Counted from the first letter of the stretch, positions 1 to 10,818 are shown. The stretch is DNA of 64,000 nucleotides from Adiantum capillus-veneris (GCA_014529385.2 CM043963.1:70524912-70588911), one strand, 5' to 3'. The notes: a model not told the origin generated them from the letters alone. Numbers and translations are program-made.

Positions 1-1816
1 TAAGCGAAAATACCCATGCATGCCTGGAGTAATCATCAATGAAAGTCACGAAGTACAGGTAATTGCCCAAGGACGGAGTTTGCATGGGCCGACAAACATC
101 ACTATGCACAAGCTGCAACCTGCATGTGGCCCTAACTGAACCATCCTTTGGAAACTTAGAACGCTGCATTTTACCCAGAATACAGCCTTCACAAACATGT
201 TTGACAGGTGCTTCAAGAGGCGGCAAAGAAGCAACCATATCAGATTTCTGCAAACGCAGCAAACTGGCAAAATTCAGATGACCAAAACGTGCATGCCAAA
301 GTTTTTTATTTGAAATAGCCCTTGAATCTGCAACAGCATTTGCAAAATTTTGTCCACACTTGTCATACAAAGTGAGCTTATACAGCCCACGGCACAAAAG
401 CCCAGATGCAACAATTTCATCACCAAAACTGAGATCATGAACTGTACATCTGTCATCCACAAATTTGACTACAAGTCCAAGTCTAGCAAGTGCGGATACA
501 GACAAGAGATTCTTCTTGATCCCAGGTACATAAAGTGCATCAACAGGTGTGAAGGAACTGCCATTAGCAGCAGTGAGCACAATCTTTCCAACTCCCTGAA
601 CTGGATAAGAGGCGTTGTTGGCACAAGTGACTGAATTCCCATGAGGGACAGACTCGAGAGAGGTAAACAATTCACGATGTGAGGTAATGTGCTTTGTAGC
701 ACCACTGTCAAAATACCACACATGTGAATCTGCAGCAACTGACAAGCATGCATCATGGACAGCAGGATTGTAAGTGCACTCTGCGCTAAAAGCCCATTCT
801 GCATCAACATCAGCATCACAATCTCCTTTCACAGAAGACTCAACAATGGCTTCATTTGTAGTGGAACCAACATTTGCAGTGGAACCACCCTCTTTCTTCT
901 TAGCCTCTTTGGCCTTCAACTTAGGACACGACTTGATCAAGTGATCATTGTCTTTACAATAATGGCAACGCATCTTCTTTTTGCCCTTATCACCAGAATT
1001 GCAACACGAAGTGCTGCCAGCAGAAGCATTAGGAACATAATTTTTGCCACTCGCAGCAGAACCATAAGAAGTGGCTGCATTACTGTTACCACCCTTTCTT
1101 TGAGAAGCAATAAAAGCCTGTTCAACTGCACGCTGCCTAGTCCTTTTTTTTCTAGAAAGTGACTCTTGCAACAGCAATGTGCATAATGCATCAAACTTGA
1201 CAACTTCAGGATTTCCTTGGGTCATGAGTCTCCAAGTACTAGCAAAAGTCTGGTAGGAATTTGGTAAGGCATCAAGAACAGCCTGCACAAGGGAACTGTC
1301 CGAAATGACTTCACCTGCAGAAATGAGTTGCTCATTAATATCCTTGACACTAGCAAGGAAAGTGTCCATATCATCTTCCTCATGCATAATCTTCGACTCT
1401 AGCTCTTTACGCAGCAAAGCAATTTTAGCCTCATTGCGGCTTGCATAAAGACCTTCTAGAATATCCCAAGCCTGTTTTGTAGATTTTGCTGAACGGATGT
1501 GAGGAATAATGGTGCGCTTCACAGACAACGCAATCAATGCATGAGCCTGCGCATCCTTAACATCCCAACGAGCTTGTTCTGCCGTAGGCAAAACAACTCT
1601 AACAGCTGCAATCCTTGCAGCAAGACCTGCAACATCCTCAACATCGCCTACATCTTCAGAACAAGGACGTACATCAATGCCCTGCACAATGTTCCAGACA
1701 CCTTTTGACACAAGAACATGCTGCATCATATAAGCCCACATAGGATAGTTGTCCCCATCCAACCTGTCCTCAGCAGCAAACATCTTGAACACATCTGTGT
1801 TGTTGTTGTTAGCCAT
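1..1816 (-). CDS. copia-1 gag-pol polyprotein, N-terminal part, open to the window edge
   Basis: Polyprotein that would supply capsid, protease and integrase. The start is the ATG whose complement is at 1814-1816, giving MANNNNTDVFKMF. From there about 605 codons run without a stop to base 2. Visible order: a copia gag with many charged residues; a CCHC knuckle of form CX2CX4HX4C (CHYCKDNDHLIKSC) near residue 283; an aspartic protease active site WYFDSGATKH near residue 366; a GAG-pre-integrase zinc site starting LWHARFGHLNF near residue 505 with its CxxC pair (CEGCILGK); and the integrase start with the first catalytic Asp in LVHSDVCRPM, where the usual Gly after Cys is Arg. The frame closes with DDYSRHAWVF at the edge. 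The open frame makes this the least damaged retroelement coding region in the window. RT and RNase H cannot be judged from here. Confidence 0.9.
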   Translation of the reverse strand, partial: MANNNNTDVFKMFAAEDRLDGDNYPMWAYMMQHVLVSKGVWNIVQGIDVRPCSEDVGDVEDVAGLAARIAAVRVVLPTAEQARWDVKDAQAHALIALSVKRTIIPHIRSAKSTKQAWDILEGLYASRNEAKIALLRKELESKIMHEEDDMDTFLASVKDINEQLISAGEVISDSSLVQAVLDALPNSYQTFASTWRLMTQGNPEVVKFDALCTLLLQESLSRKKRTRQRAVEQAFIASQRKGGNSNAATSYGSAASGKNYVPNASAGSTSCCNSGDKGKKKMRCHYCKDNDHLIKSCPKLKAKEAKKKEGGSTANVGSTTNEAIVESSVKGDCDADVDAEWAFSAECTYNPAVHDACLSVAADSHVWYFDSGATKHITSHRELFTSLESVPHGNSVTCANNASYPVQGVGKIVLTAANGSSFTPVDALYVPGIKKNLLSVSALARLGLVVKFVDDRCTVHDLSFGDEIVASGLLCRGLYKLTLYDKCGQNFANAVADSRAISNKKLWHARFGHLNFASLLRLQKSDMVASLPPLEAPVKHVCEGCILGKMQRSKFPKDGSVRATCRLQLVHSDVCRPMQTPSLGNYLYFVTFIDDYSRHAWVFSL

Positions 1817-2164
1817 GGTAAATGCTGCACCTGATGTGAAAACTGCCCGAAAATAGGAGAAATGGAGTGGGAACAACTTGTGCTATATAGCACAAACCGT
1901 AGAAGACTATAAGGCACCTGTTATGCAGAAAACGGCACTGATAGAAAATCTGCACAAAATGACGAAATAGCCTGTACAGTACTGCCCGTAGTGGAAACGG
2001 AGGCCGAAATGAGCCCAAATCAAAATTCTGAGCAGACCACTCTCTTCGAGCTCTCCCAAAATATTTGTCGACCTGCGAACACTCGCCAAAGCTCACTGAA
2101 ATCGGAGAAAGTGAGCAGGCGTGTGCTGGAGCAGCTGGCGACTAAGCCCGGGAGGACGTGACCT

Positions 2165-2176
2165 GCTCTGATACCA
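2165..2176 (-). other. copia-1 primer binding site (initiator Met tRNA type)
   Basis: The minus strand reads TGGTATCAGAGC, the standard plant Ty1/copia site complementary to the 3' end of initiator methionine tRNA. It lies two bases inside the LTR end, as expected, and fixes the orientation of the element. Confidence 0.95.
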
Positions 2177-2178
2177 AT

Positions 2179-2391
2179 TGTTGGAATTAGGGTTCCAGAG
2201 AAACACACACAGCTTGGAGAAGACGAAGGAAGCTCAAGGCACACAATAGAGAGTGTGTTACTTAGTGTGCAATGGAAAGATAGATAGCCCTAGAGTGATG
2301 GGCGTATATACAATGCACGGGGGAAAAAAGCTCCTAAAGAGGGAAAAAATGCCCCGGCGGTCCTAGTGTGTTCACACACATCACTACCACA
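2179..2391 (-). repeat. copia-1 5' LTR (about 213 bp)
   Basis: On the minus strand it begins TGTGGTAGTG and ends ATTCCAACA, giving TG...CA termini with a short imperfect terminal inverted repeat. The primer site follows directly and LINE coding sequence precedes it. The partner LTR is off the left edge, so the boundary at 2391 rests on the CA/TG rule and on the LINE reading frame stopping there. Confidence 0.85.
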
Positions 2392-5300
2392 TGTATATGG
2401 TAACAATTAGCGCTTTGATTTCTTGAGTAATTTTTGCGAAGCTTGCCACCTCATAACCTCCTTCAAACACACAACGGTTCCTTATCTGCCATACATTATG
2501 TAAGAAGAAGTATCTGACGATTTTGAGTGCTGACGAGGAGGGCAGGACTTCCTGAATTCTTGCCTCCAAGTAATAGGTTAGTGAAGAAACTAATTTTCCA
2601 TGTTGTTTGGACCCACTTGCATATTTTCCCTTCGAGGCCTTTAATAGTTGGGCAACCCATGAATAGGTGGGCCAGATCTTCTCTAGCCATCCTGCACCCC
2701 AAGCATCGATCTGACCCAATCCCTCTCTCCTGAATCTTCACCCCCGTCGGTAGAGCACCCCAAATTACCTTCCATAGAAAGACCTTCATGTGCTGCAGAA
2801 CCTTTGGCTTCCATATGTACTCCAATACTTGCTCCCAACTTTCCTTCGGCCATTGCTTTTTCCATAGCTTGTCTAGGGGGCTAGACCAATTCTTCTTATG
2901 TATCATTGTCTGATCTAGATGCTTTTAGGATGGGGTTTCCCCAAGAGACTGTTTCTGGGCCATTTCCAAGCATTCCAGTCAAACACTGAATCACAGATTG
3001 GCATCACTAAATTGTCAAGCTCCTTCATCACTTTGTGGACAAGCAAGACCTCCAAGCTATTGAGTTGGTATTGGGTAACCAGAAGGTCAATGGTTTTCCA
3101 ACTCTTGTTGCCACTGTCCCAGAAGTGCCCAAGTCACTTCACACCCTTATTATTTAGTTTCCTGACTGTCTCAATCTAATAGGGAATTTGTGGCGGATCT
3201 ACAACTTTGGACAGCCAGAGGGACCGATGCAAAATGGAGTTCTTGAAGTATCTGACTTCTTCCCCCCACTTTAAGACTCCTACTGCTCTCTTGCATTTTT
3301 TTTACCAATTCTCCTGAGCTGCCTCCCAGTCTTGTGGTAGACCACACCGGGGCTAACAGTTTGTCATGAACCTCCACCCCTCTCCACTTTCCACCATTCG
3401 AGCCAAGTTTAGCTGCTTCTATCATATCTCTGACCATGACAGCCCAAACTTGATCCTGTTTAGCCAAGGAAACAACAAACTAGGTGCAACAAGCTTCTGC
3501 ATGGGCCACAGGGTTGAGAATTTTGAGGCCTTCTTGATTCACCGATTGAGCAACTGATTCCCACCGGGCCCATTGCCATGGCCTGGAGGATTTCGTGTTG
3601 TTTTTCCATAAAAACCTTTTTATTGTAAGAACTCTTTCCAGTGACACTTAGCCATCTTGAGAAGTGGGCTAATGAAGGCAATGTAAGGAATCATAAAGGC
3701 ATTCATCACTTTTATCCAACTTGGGAATGGTAGAAGAGCATACTCCCACCTACTCATTTTTGTTTTTATTTTCTCAAGCACCCACTCAAATCTTTGCTTT
3801 TGAGCCACGTCTACCCCCAAGGGGGCTCCCTGATATCTTAATATATTCCCTTTTGTGACAATCTCCCCAGACTAGACAGAAGGGTCAAATAAGTCTTTTT
3901 TCATATAGGGAGATTAGCCTTGACTTCTCTATATTACACTGGGACCCCGAAGCTTTTGAGAATATTTGTACAATCTCCAGAGCTTTTATGATGACCTGGG
4001 GGCACGCCTTCAAGAAGAGGAGAGAATCATTTGCAAAAAGTTTTGCTAGGAGTTGGCTTTTTCCTGGCGAAGCGAGGCCTTGCAATTCCCCTCGTTCCGC
4101 ATTGGCTTCGAGTGTCGTGATTAAAGGATGTGATCCTATGGCGAAAAGTAGGGGGGCTAGAGGGCATCCCTGCTTAATAGACCTTTTGACCTCAAAAGAG
4201 CCCACAATTCTATCGTTGAATAGGAGCTTTGACTGGCTTGCAACCCCTAGTATGCATACCAATCGACATAGGCGAGGCCCAAAGCCCAAAGCTTCCATGA
4301 TGGCTTCTATATATGTCCATGTTATTTTATCACAAGCCTTGTCCAGGTCCAATTGTAGCAGAATGCACTCCTGCTTTGTGAAATTTGCGTATTCAATGCC
4401 CACCATTGATGCCAAGATGTTATCGTAAATGGACCTTCCTTTTATGAACCCATGTTGATGGGGAGAGATGATCTTGGTTAGTAAGGGGGCTAGTTTGAGG
4501 GCTACTGCTTTAGCTATAATTTTGTAGGCCACCGGCATCGTCGTTATAGGGCGCCAATGTTTCAATTGAGAACATCAGATCTGTTTTGGGATGGGTTTGA
4601 TAAGCCCTCTCTTTACACTTACCTCCAACGACCCTTCGACCATGGCTTTTTTGGCCAATCTTGTGATTGGGGCCTTGAGATCATCCCAAAATTCTCTATA
4701 GAATTCCAATATCATCCCATTCCAACCAGGGGACTTTTCCTTGCCAAGGGCTTGCAATGCTAGTGAACATTCGTCTTCGGAGAATGCCCGTTCCAAGCAA
4801 TTAGCTTATGAGTGGGGAATTTCCTTCTTGACACTCTGCAGTAAGGTCCCTCTGGCGTCTACCACTTCTTGGGATTGGATCTCTGGCCGTCCAATGATTT
4901 GACTAAGATAGCTCAACATTAGACCATCCATCTCATCCTGGTTATGAATTGTTGTCCCTTTCTCACCATAGAGTGAGCGGACGTGGCCCTGGCTCTTCTT
5001 GATATTTAAAGCCCTAAAAAACTGAGTTTGATTGGAGGCTTCAAGTTGAAGGACAGTCTCCCTCGAGAGAAGCCTTGCCTTTCTGATATCTTCTAACTGC
5101 TCCTTAGCAAGTTTAGATTTGGCTTCGAGCCATCATTTGTGCTCCTCCTCAGTAGGATGCCCATTGGCTTTGATGGAGATACGCACCTGGACCTCCGCTG
5201 TAAGATGCAGAAGGTGTACCTCCCTAGCTTTCTTGAACCGGGGGCCCGAGGTTTTGATTGCTTTCAGGATGCTCCAAGCAAAGAGGTCCCATGCATTGTG

Positions 5301-6170
5301 TTTGTTGAGGTCGACATCTTTTTTGAGCTTACTGAGTGCTTTCTTGGTTAGGTTCCTGAAGAGAGGGTCTTTGAATAGGTGTGCACCTGTTACCAACAGT
5401 TTTTTCCCACCTCTTGGGGTCTCCTCCTCCCCTTTATTCTTCTTAAAATGTATGTGCAGAGGAATGTGATCCGAAAGACTTTTTGTTGGGACTACCTTTA
5501 TCTCCATCAACGACGATATGCAGTCAGCTTGGTGTGAGCAATAGCATCTGTCCAGCCTTGAGGCAGTGTGGGCATACTGGAGGCTTGTGTAGGTGAAAAC
5601 AGGCGTGTTGTTCCATGGGCCGACTTCCCATAAGTTGATCATCACCCACTTTTCACACAAACTTTGCCATTTAGACATTTCCGAGCCAGCCAACATACTG
5701 AAGGATCCTGTTTTATCCCTGCTCTTTTCTACCTTTGAAGTCACTAGCCAACAACCACTCACCTTCAATAGGAGTATCTCTAAGATAAATCCACAATATA
5801 GCTCTTTCTTTTGCATTGCAAGGGCTGTACACATTCACAAATGTAAAGGGATGCTCTTCCCATCTGATTCTAATCCCCAAGATTCTGCCGGATGGGTGGT
5901 TAAGAACCACCTTTGGCTCCAATTCTCTATTGGCAATACTGAGGATGCCACTGAAACTGTTACTTCCTTCTCCATAGAATACCAGTTTCTTTCCTAGCAC
6001 CTGTTTTCTCTTGCTATGGGCATCTAGGTGGTGTTCTTGGATGGCCCATCAGTTGACTGTCTTTTCCTTTTTTACTTCCTTCCAGAAAAGGGTACTCTTC
6101 TTATGGGTTTTCAACCCCTTTATGTTCCAAGATTGGATAGTGAGAGACTCCATCATTAATGAGGGGTTCA
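2392..6170 (-). pseudogene. LINE ORF2: endonuclease-reverse transcriptase, broken
   Basis: ORF2 should encode the endonuclease that nicks the target and the reverse transcriptase that primes from it. Near 6150 the minus strand reads IQSWNIKGLK, the usual start of a plant L1 endonuclease, then meets an in-frame TGA before WAIQEHHLD. Pieces GKKLVFYGEGSNSF and FVNVYSPC (6000-5713) and LSDHIPLHIHF (5834-5133) are endonuclease. The RT (4565-3885) has HQHGFIKGRSI, QLDLDKACDKI, KQGCPLAPLLF and FANDSLLF. The last corresponds to the catalytic FADD box, with the first Asp now Asn. The C-terminal part (2906-2496) has FLWKVIWGALPTGVK and a CLGC...HLF.GCP zinc motif, then WQIRNRCVFEGG just before copia-1. 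At least one stop, several frame changes and the catalytic substitution make it inactive. Confidence 0.88.
3885..4565 (-). pseudogene. LINE reverse transcriptase core (longest surviving open stretch)
   Basis: A 226-codon open stretch covering the fingers and palm of an L1-type RT. Visible blocks are RPITTMPVAYKIIAKAVALK, HGFIKGRSIYDNIL, the first catalytic Asp in QLDLDKA, the GCPLAPLLF block, and FANDSLLF where FADD is expected. In L1-type RTs both Asp residues of that box bind the catalytic metals, so Asn at the first position should abolish polymerisation. The upstream piece 4796-4575 (KSPGWNGMILEFYREFW) is the RT N-terminal motif in another frame. Confidence 0.9.
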
Positions 6171-6349
6171 TTGATAGAGGAACAAATTCTTCAGCATCCA
6201 AATCATTCCCTCCCCCTCTCCTTGGTCACAGGAGAATCCAGGGGTTCCAAGTCAGGGGATTCTTTTCTTGCGCTGCAAATGGATTGTGCAGTGGGACAGT
6301 GAACTCCCCTCCTTCCGAAGGGGTGGAGGATGAATTAGATCCTTTCACC

Positions 6350-7640
6350 TCAAGTGTTCTCACGACTTGGAGCACTTTGGAGTCTCTTGCCACTGCCTTC
6401 CCTCTTCTGGATCTTTTCAGACCAGGGACTTGGACAGCCGTCACCGTTGTCACTGTCATAAATTTGGGGGTAGTAGTAGGGAGTGTTGATCCTATTATTA
6501 TTGCCTGCACCTTCAGAAGTTCGCTGTATGGGAATCAATTCCTCCACAATCTTGTCCTGCATCTTGATATCCATTTTGTCACAAACCATACCTCCTTTAT
6601 CCTTCTCTGCATTTACCCCTTTGTTACTGCCTCCTTGCTTCTCCAGCCCTTCCACCGGGGAATCCATTTTACTGGGGGCCTGTGCTGCCGGAGCTGCAAT
6701 ATCATTAGACTTCAAGGGGCAGTCCTTGGCGAAGTGTCCTAAGTTGTTGCATTCAAAACATGCCCCAAAGTATGTTCCAAAGTTTAGCGGAATAGTAACT
6801 AGCCCTGCTCTGACATTGATAACCATGCTCTTAGGTGGCGTTTTAGACACATCCCAGCCTATACAAATCCTGTTTGAGGTTCTGCCAAACCCTCTCTTGA
6901 TAGGTATAAATAAGGGAGTGCCTAATTGGCTAGCAAGCATCCTGAGATTTTCCCACAGCCAGCTAGGCAGACCCACAAGCTCAACCCAGACCGAATGAAG
7001 CCCTTGTAAAGATTTAGCTGAGTCGAACACTGGCTCCCAAGGCACCACACAAACCGTAGTCCTATTAAAGACTAGGGGCCCTTTGTCAAGGATATTTTCC
7101 ACGTCGGAGGCCTCTTTGAATCTCATTGAACAGAATCCTTTAGCTAGGTAAAAAGTTCTTTCAACTGCTCGTCCATGGCCAAGAATTTGAGGGCCTTGAA
7201 GCCATTGAATCATCTCAAACCTGTTCGGGATTCTTCCACTGAACCCAAGCGTTAGCTCAGCTTGCCTGGCTAACTATTTTTTAATTGCTAGTGGTATCGC
7301 TACAGTAATAGCCTCGACAACCTCCACCTACTAGGACAAAGACTTTTTTAAAGCGGAAAAGATCCAATTTGCCAACCTGTCTTCCACCAGCCCACTGTAA
7401 TCTGCTTGGGAACTAGTTCTTTTGTTGTTTTTAGGGACGGATTCAATCATTTTGTTGACCTCCTTAAGCTCTTGCTGAAGTCTAGCTCTTGTATTTTGCA
7501 ATTTTTCGATATCTCCTTCACTCGACAACCCTTCCGCTGAGCCTTTTCCACGATCCTTAGAGTTAGGCCCCTTGAGTATGCTAGCAAACGAGATGCTTGG
7601 CCTGCAAACTGCAGATGCACTTGACGCCTTATTTATGTTC
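6350..7640 (-). pseudogene. LINE ORF1: DUF4283-like nucleic-acid binding protein with CCHC knuckle
   Basis: ORF1 of plant L1 elements binds the element RNA. The longest open piece (7213-6350) carries LAKGFCSMRF, FDSAKSLQGLHSVWVELVGL and RNRICIGWD-like blocks of the DUF4283 region. A CX2CX4HX4C knuckle, CFECNNLGHFAKDC, follows near 6740. After it comes a Pro, Ser and Lys-rich tail ending SRENT. The same frame continues upstream (7528-7331) as a helical, charged segment containing LQNTRARLQQELKEVNKMI, a possible coiled coil of the kind that trimerises ORF1 proteins. It is separated by consecutive stops near 7330 and another near 7275. The frame is otherwise consistent, so the damage is mostly point stops. 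Confidence 0.83.
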
Positions 7641-8502
7641 GTACAGATGGGACCTTGAGGAGCCCCGCTTTGAGGGTTTTAACCTCGAATTTGAACCTTT
7701 GAGCTGAGCCCATTTTCTCTCTTGGTTCTTTAGAAGGCACTTTTCCAAACGGTACAATTTTGTCCTCTTTCATGGTTGAAGCCTTCGGCGAATTTGGGGC
7801 TTGACATTTCCGCATCATGTAACAGTTTCAAAAAGCGAGCCGTCACCTTCATCCATCGGCACTGCTAACTCCATTTGATAATTTACCCACCGCTAACATC
7901 TGTGAAAATTTTACAATATCTTCGCCTATGACTAACGCGTCGGGTTCCATTACCGAGTGGCACCCAAAACAAAAGAGCAATAAACTCCCCGTCCAAAAGG
8001 GAGATCTTAATAAAGGATACTCCCCACTAGGTGGTGGTGAAATTAGAGGCTCAACTAAGCTACGATTATTAAGTAGGCTCAAAATGCACTTCTTAAAGCA
8101 AATAATCGCGATGGCGGCAAACACACAAGCGATTATTAACGCGAAGGAGTGCTTCGGACAATAGTCGCCGATTATCAACGCTAAGGAGTGCTTCGACAAT
8201 AATCGCACCCCCAACCATTGATTGTATTTGTAGAGCTCCAAAACGCTAAGAAGCTTAGAGATCGCTAGGCAGTAGAGTTGATGTGAAAATGAAGCACCGT
8301 AGGTGATGCAACTGAGCTAACCCACCTCAGCTCTTTAATGGCGAGCTACGGACACACTAGATCAAAGCCCTGCGCAGCATCAACTCCCCACTCTCGCCCC
8401 GAAAAGCTCAACCCTCCTCACTCTCCATCGCTGTCATACCCTATTTGTTTCTTAGCTCAACCAGTGGATATCTTACAGTTTGTTTCTTACAGTGGATATC
8501 TT
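7641..8502 (-). other. probable LINE 5' region and flank, with a 39-bp tandem duplication
   Basis: No confident gene. A minus-strand open stretch of 130 codons (8241-7849) includes VIGEDIVKFSQML and may be the original ORF1 N-terminus, but I see no domain. The part 8131-8206 is a two-copy tandem repeat (see separate entry). At 8448-8502 the phrases TTTGTTTCTTA and AGTGGATATCTT are each present twice, just before the LTR of element A. Confidence 0.45.
8131..8206. repeat. two-copy 39-bp imperfect tandem repeat with AATAATCGC motifs
   Basis: GATTATTAACGCGAAGGAG at 8131 recurs as GATTATCAACGCTAAGGAG at 8170, each followed by TGCTTCG(G)ACAATA. The repeat is bounded by AATAATCGCGAT (8101) and AATAATCGC (8199) in inverse orientation to GCGATTATT, so the block can fold. 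Confidence 0.8.
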
Positions 8503-9426
8503 TGTTAGAAGTTGGACACACCCCACGACATCTAACTACTCGTCGGACTATTATTTTTGTAATTATTCATTCATTGAGGAAAACCCGATTTTTCACCTTG
8601 TAAATATTGGGACTTACAGAAGTTTCCAGATTGTATCCCAGTTTTTAATAGTTAGATTGAGTAGATGGTTGATTTTGGAACTTTAGGGTTTGAGAAGTTG
8701 TAAGGTATATATACCACTTTTTAACCTTAATGAAGGACCTTTTGTCATTTTAAACAAGTTTTAAGTCTGTGAGTGAGCGTATTGTGTATGTGAGAGAGAG
8801 TGTGAGCTTCGTCTTGACGCTACGTGTGCTACGGTGGTCGGAATCGAGTGCGGAGAAGTGGAGCGTGTTGCCCCCGACTAGAGCTACGAGCCGATACCAA
8901 CATTGCGCGCGTACGGTCCGGCTTTGGGAGCTCCTTCTACGAGCTTCATCTGTTGTTTGGGTGAGCATACGTTATCTGATTTTGCATTGCAACATATCCA
9001 CTTGAGTAGAGCTACACATTAGGCACTTCAGATTTCAGAAACGAAGACCCGCAAATTTCGGCCAGACATCCTACGTGTTTCTGCACCAGGTGTTTTGGGT
9101 CGTGATTTTGGTTCATAGACCTTACGGAGAGCGGCCTATAGGTATTAGTAAAGTCTCATTCAAGTTCTATGGTGTTTCGAAAGTGTTTGATGGGTGTTCG
9201 GCTCTAGCAAGCGTTGTAGGAAGTATCCTCTTTTGCACTCTTGAAGGCTGTGACTTAGACAATTGGTAGGGATCTATGTAGGAATTAGTTAGGAGTCGGT
9301 CGAGTGTAGGTTGACACCTTATGCTTGCTTCCACGCGCCTGCGGGTCGAGCTTCGTCCTTAGCTGACATTACTTGTTAGGTGAGTTCTCGCTGTGCTGAC
9401 GTCCGTCGCGGTGTATCCGTCCAACA
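8503..9426 (+). repeat. element A 5' LTR (about 924 bp)
   Basis: Starts TGTTAGAAGTTGG and ends CCGTCCAACA, one base before the primer site. It shares AGTTTCCAGATTGTATC and an AAGGTATA TATA-box context with the LTR of element B. Its 3' half (for example GTAGAGCTACACATTAG and CGCCTGCGGGTC) aligns to the minus-strand LTR at 63368-64000. The 5' boundary is a best guess from the TG rule and alignment with element B. Confidence 0.75.
8706..8713 (+). promoter_or_regulatory. TATA box in LTR of element A
   Basis: TATATATA preceded by TAAGG. The element B LTRs carry CTAAGGTATAAAAG at the matching place, which supports this as the LTR promoter core rather than a chance AT run. Confidence 0.6.
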
Positions 9427-9427
9427 T

Positions 9428-9445
9428 TGGCGCCGCTGCTGGGGA
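9428..9445 (+). other. element A primer binding site (tRNA-Asp-like)
   Basis: TGGCGCCGCTGCTGGGGA differs at two positions from TGGCGCCGTTGCCGGGGA, the site used by Athila/Tat-type plant elements and complementary to the 3' end of aspartate tRNA. It directly follows the LTR CA end. Confidence 0.85.
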
Positions 9446-9974
9446 CGAAAACCTTAGGTAGGTGACCGAGACTAATCCTTGAGGATTGGGATTTTTGGCT
9501 TGCCAAGAGTCTCGCCTTACATTTAGATAGGATCAGAGGGTGGAGGACTCTCTAGGTCTTAGAGGGAGTCTAGGAAGCGTGTGTCTGGCCTAGATCCTTC
9601 GACTTAGGTAGAGGAGGTAGACTTAGGTAGTTGTAGGTAATAGTCGAGTTCTAGAGTAGGAGTTGGGTGGTAGAAGCGGTGAGAGGAGAGCTTGAGAGTC
9701 CGGAGAGGCCAAAAAGCAACCAAAAACACCATTATCACCATTTCTTCATGATAGGTAGGAGTAGAGTAAGTAGGACATCATGATTCAGATCTAAAGCATT
9801 TCATGCATGTACACTTGCTTGGTAGAATCATTACAAGTTTGTAAAAGACGCAAAAAGACGCAAAAGTGTGGTTGAAAGCCTAATTGAAGTCCAAAAGTTA
9901 CTGTGAGTATTTCTGATAGGTCTTCAGAGTATCAGGAGCATTCCTGTCAGAAAAAACTTTAATTTTAAGCCAGG

Positions 9975-9998
9975 AGACATCCTACGCGTAGGATGTCT
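9975..9998. repeat. palindrome A1, perfect 24 bp
   Basis: The 12-mer AGACATCCTACG is followed immediately by its exact reverse complement, so the centre reads ACGCGT. All 24 positions are self-complementary. Confidence 0.95.
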
Positions 9999-10415
9999 AC
10001 AGGCCAATCAGGGAGGAATTTTGGGATTTTGAGTTGACTAGTGTGTTCAGAAGATAAGATTTACCCTAATTTCAAATGGAAAGTGGAAATTTGGCCATAT
10101 CTTGACAGGATAAGGCCAGATAGACTGAAATTGCAAGACATCCTATCCAAATAGTGCCAAAACATTAACTTGAGACCAAAACCATAAGATGGCTGCATGA
10201 GTGTGTCTTGCATGATATATTGAGTGATTGAAAAGGGTTTCACCTCATTTGGGTAAGAAAATTGGGTTCAAAGTGGACTTTAGCACTTTTGACTGAAAAA
10301 ACAAAAACAGATGAAGTTTGAGACTTTTGACATCCAAATTAAAATCTAAGTATACCTCTGAGATACTGACATCAAGGGGAAGCTGTGGAAAAAATCTGGG
10401 GTCAAACAGGCCAAA

Positions 10416-10441
10416 AAGACATCCTACGCGTAGGATGTCTT
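10416..10441. repeat. palindrome A2, perfect 26 bp
   Basis: Same 12-mer half-site and its reverse complement as A1, extended by one more complementary A/T pair on the outside. Confidence 0.95.
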
Positions 10442-10541
10442 CTGAGTGATTTGGGACTCCAAACTAAAATCTGAGTATACCAAGGTGATTAGCAACTGAA
10501 GGGGAGCTTAAGCCTTGAGTTTAAAGCCATTCTGATGAAAA

Positions 10542-10565
10542 AGATATCCTACGCGTAGGATGTCT
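10542..10565. repeat. palindrome A3, 24 bp with one changed base
   Basis: Left half reads AGATATCCTACG (one C to T change from the array consensus). The right half is unchanged, so one base pair of the 12 is a wobble pair in RNA. Confidence 0.93.
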
Positions 10566-10818
10566 AATGCAAGAAAATGAAACCAGAATTTGACTTAGAG
10601 CATTGTAAGGTGTTATATAGCCTAAGGCAAGACAGCTAGTCAATTTTGGTCCAATTTGGAGTTGATTAGACTGATCAATACCATCAACAGGCCGTCGAAA
10701 CAGATTCCTGACTCATTGACCAGCTTATAAAAGTCCAAATCAAAAAAATAAAAGCAGCTGTAAGCTTAGCACAACAAGGGGAAACAACCGTGCAAAAATC
10801 CAGGCAAAATACAATAGG

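Larger units (their letters stand above)
1..2391 (-). mobile_element. copia-1: Ty1/copia retrotransposon, 5' portion, truncated by window edge
   Basis: Read on the minus strand, the order is LTR (2391 to 2179), initiator-Met-tRNA-type primer site, a roughly 350-base untranslated leader, then one long gag-pol frame that leaves the window at base 1. Order and motifs (CCHC knuckle, DSGA protease, HHCC integrase zinc site) are those of plant Ty1/copia elements. The LTR abuts LINE sequence at 2392, so the element inserted into the LINE. The other LTR and the target duplication lie outside the window. Confidence 0.93.
2392..7640 (-). mobile_element. L1-like non-LTR retrotransposon (LINE), degenerate
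   Basis: Read from high to low coordinate: an ORF1 with a DUF4283-like domain and CCHC knuckle (about 7640-6350), then ORF2 with an apurinic-type endonuclease (about 6170-5130), reverse transcriptase (about 4800-3885) and a C-terminal zf-RVT domain (about 2906-2392). The arrangement is that of plant L1 LINEs. The 3' end is cut by copia-1. The 5' end is not sharp; related 5' sequence may reach about 8250. Related LINE fragments recur at 24309-26780 and 29291-30435 on the plus strand. Confidence 0.88.
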
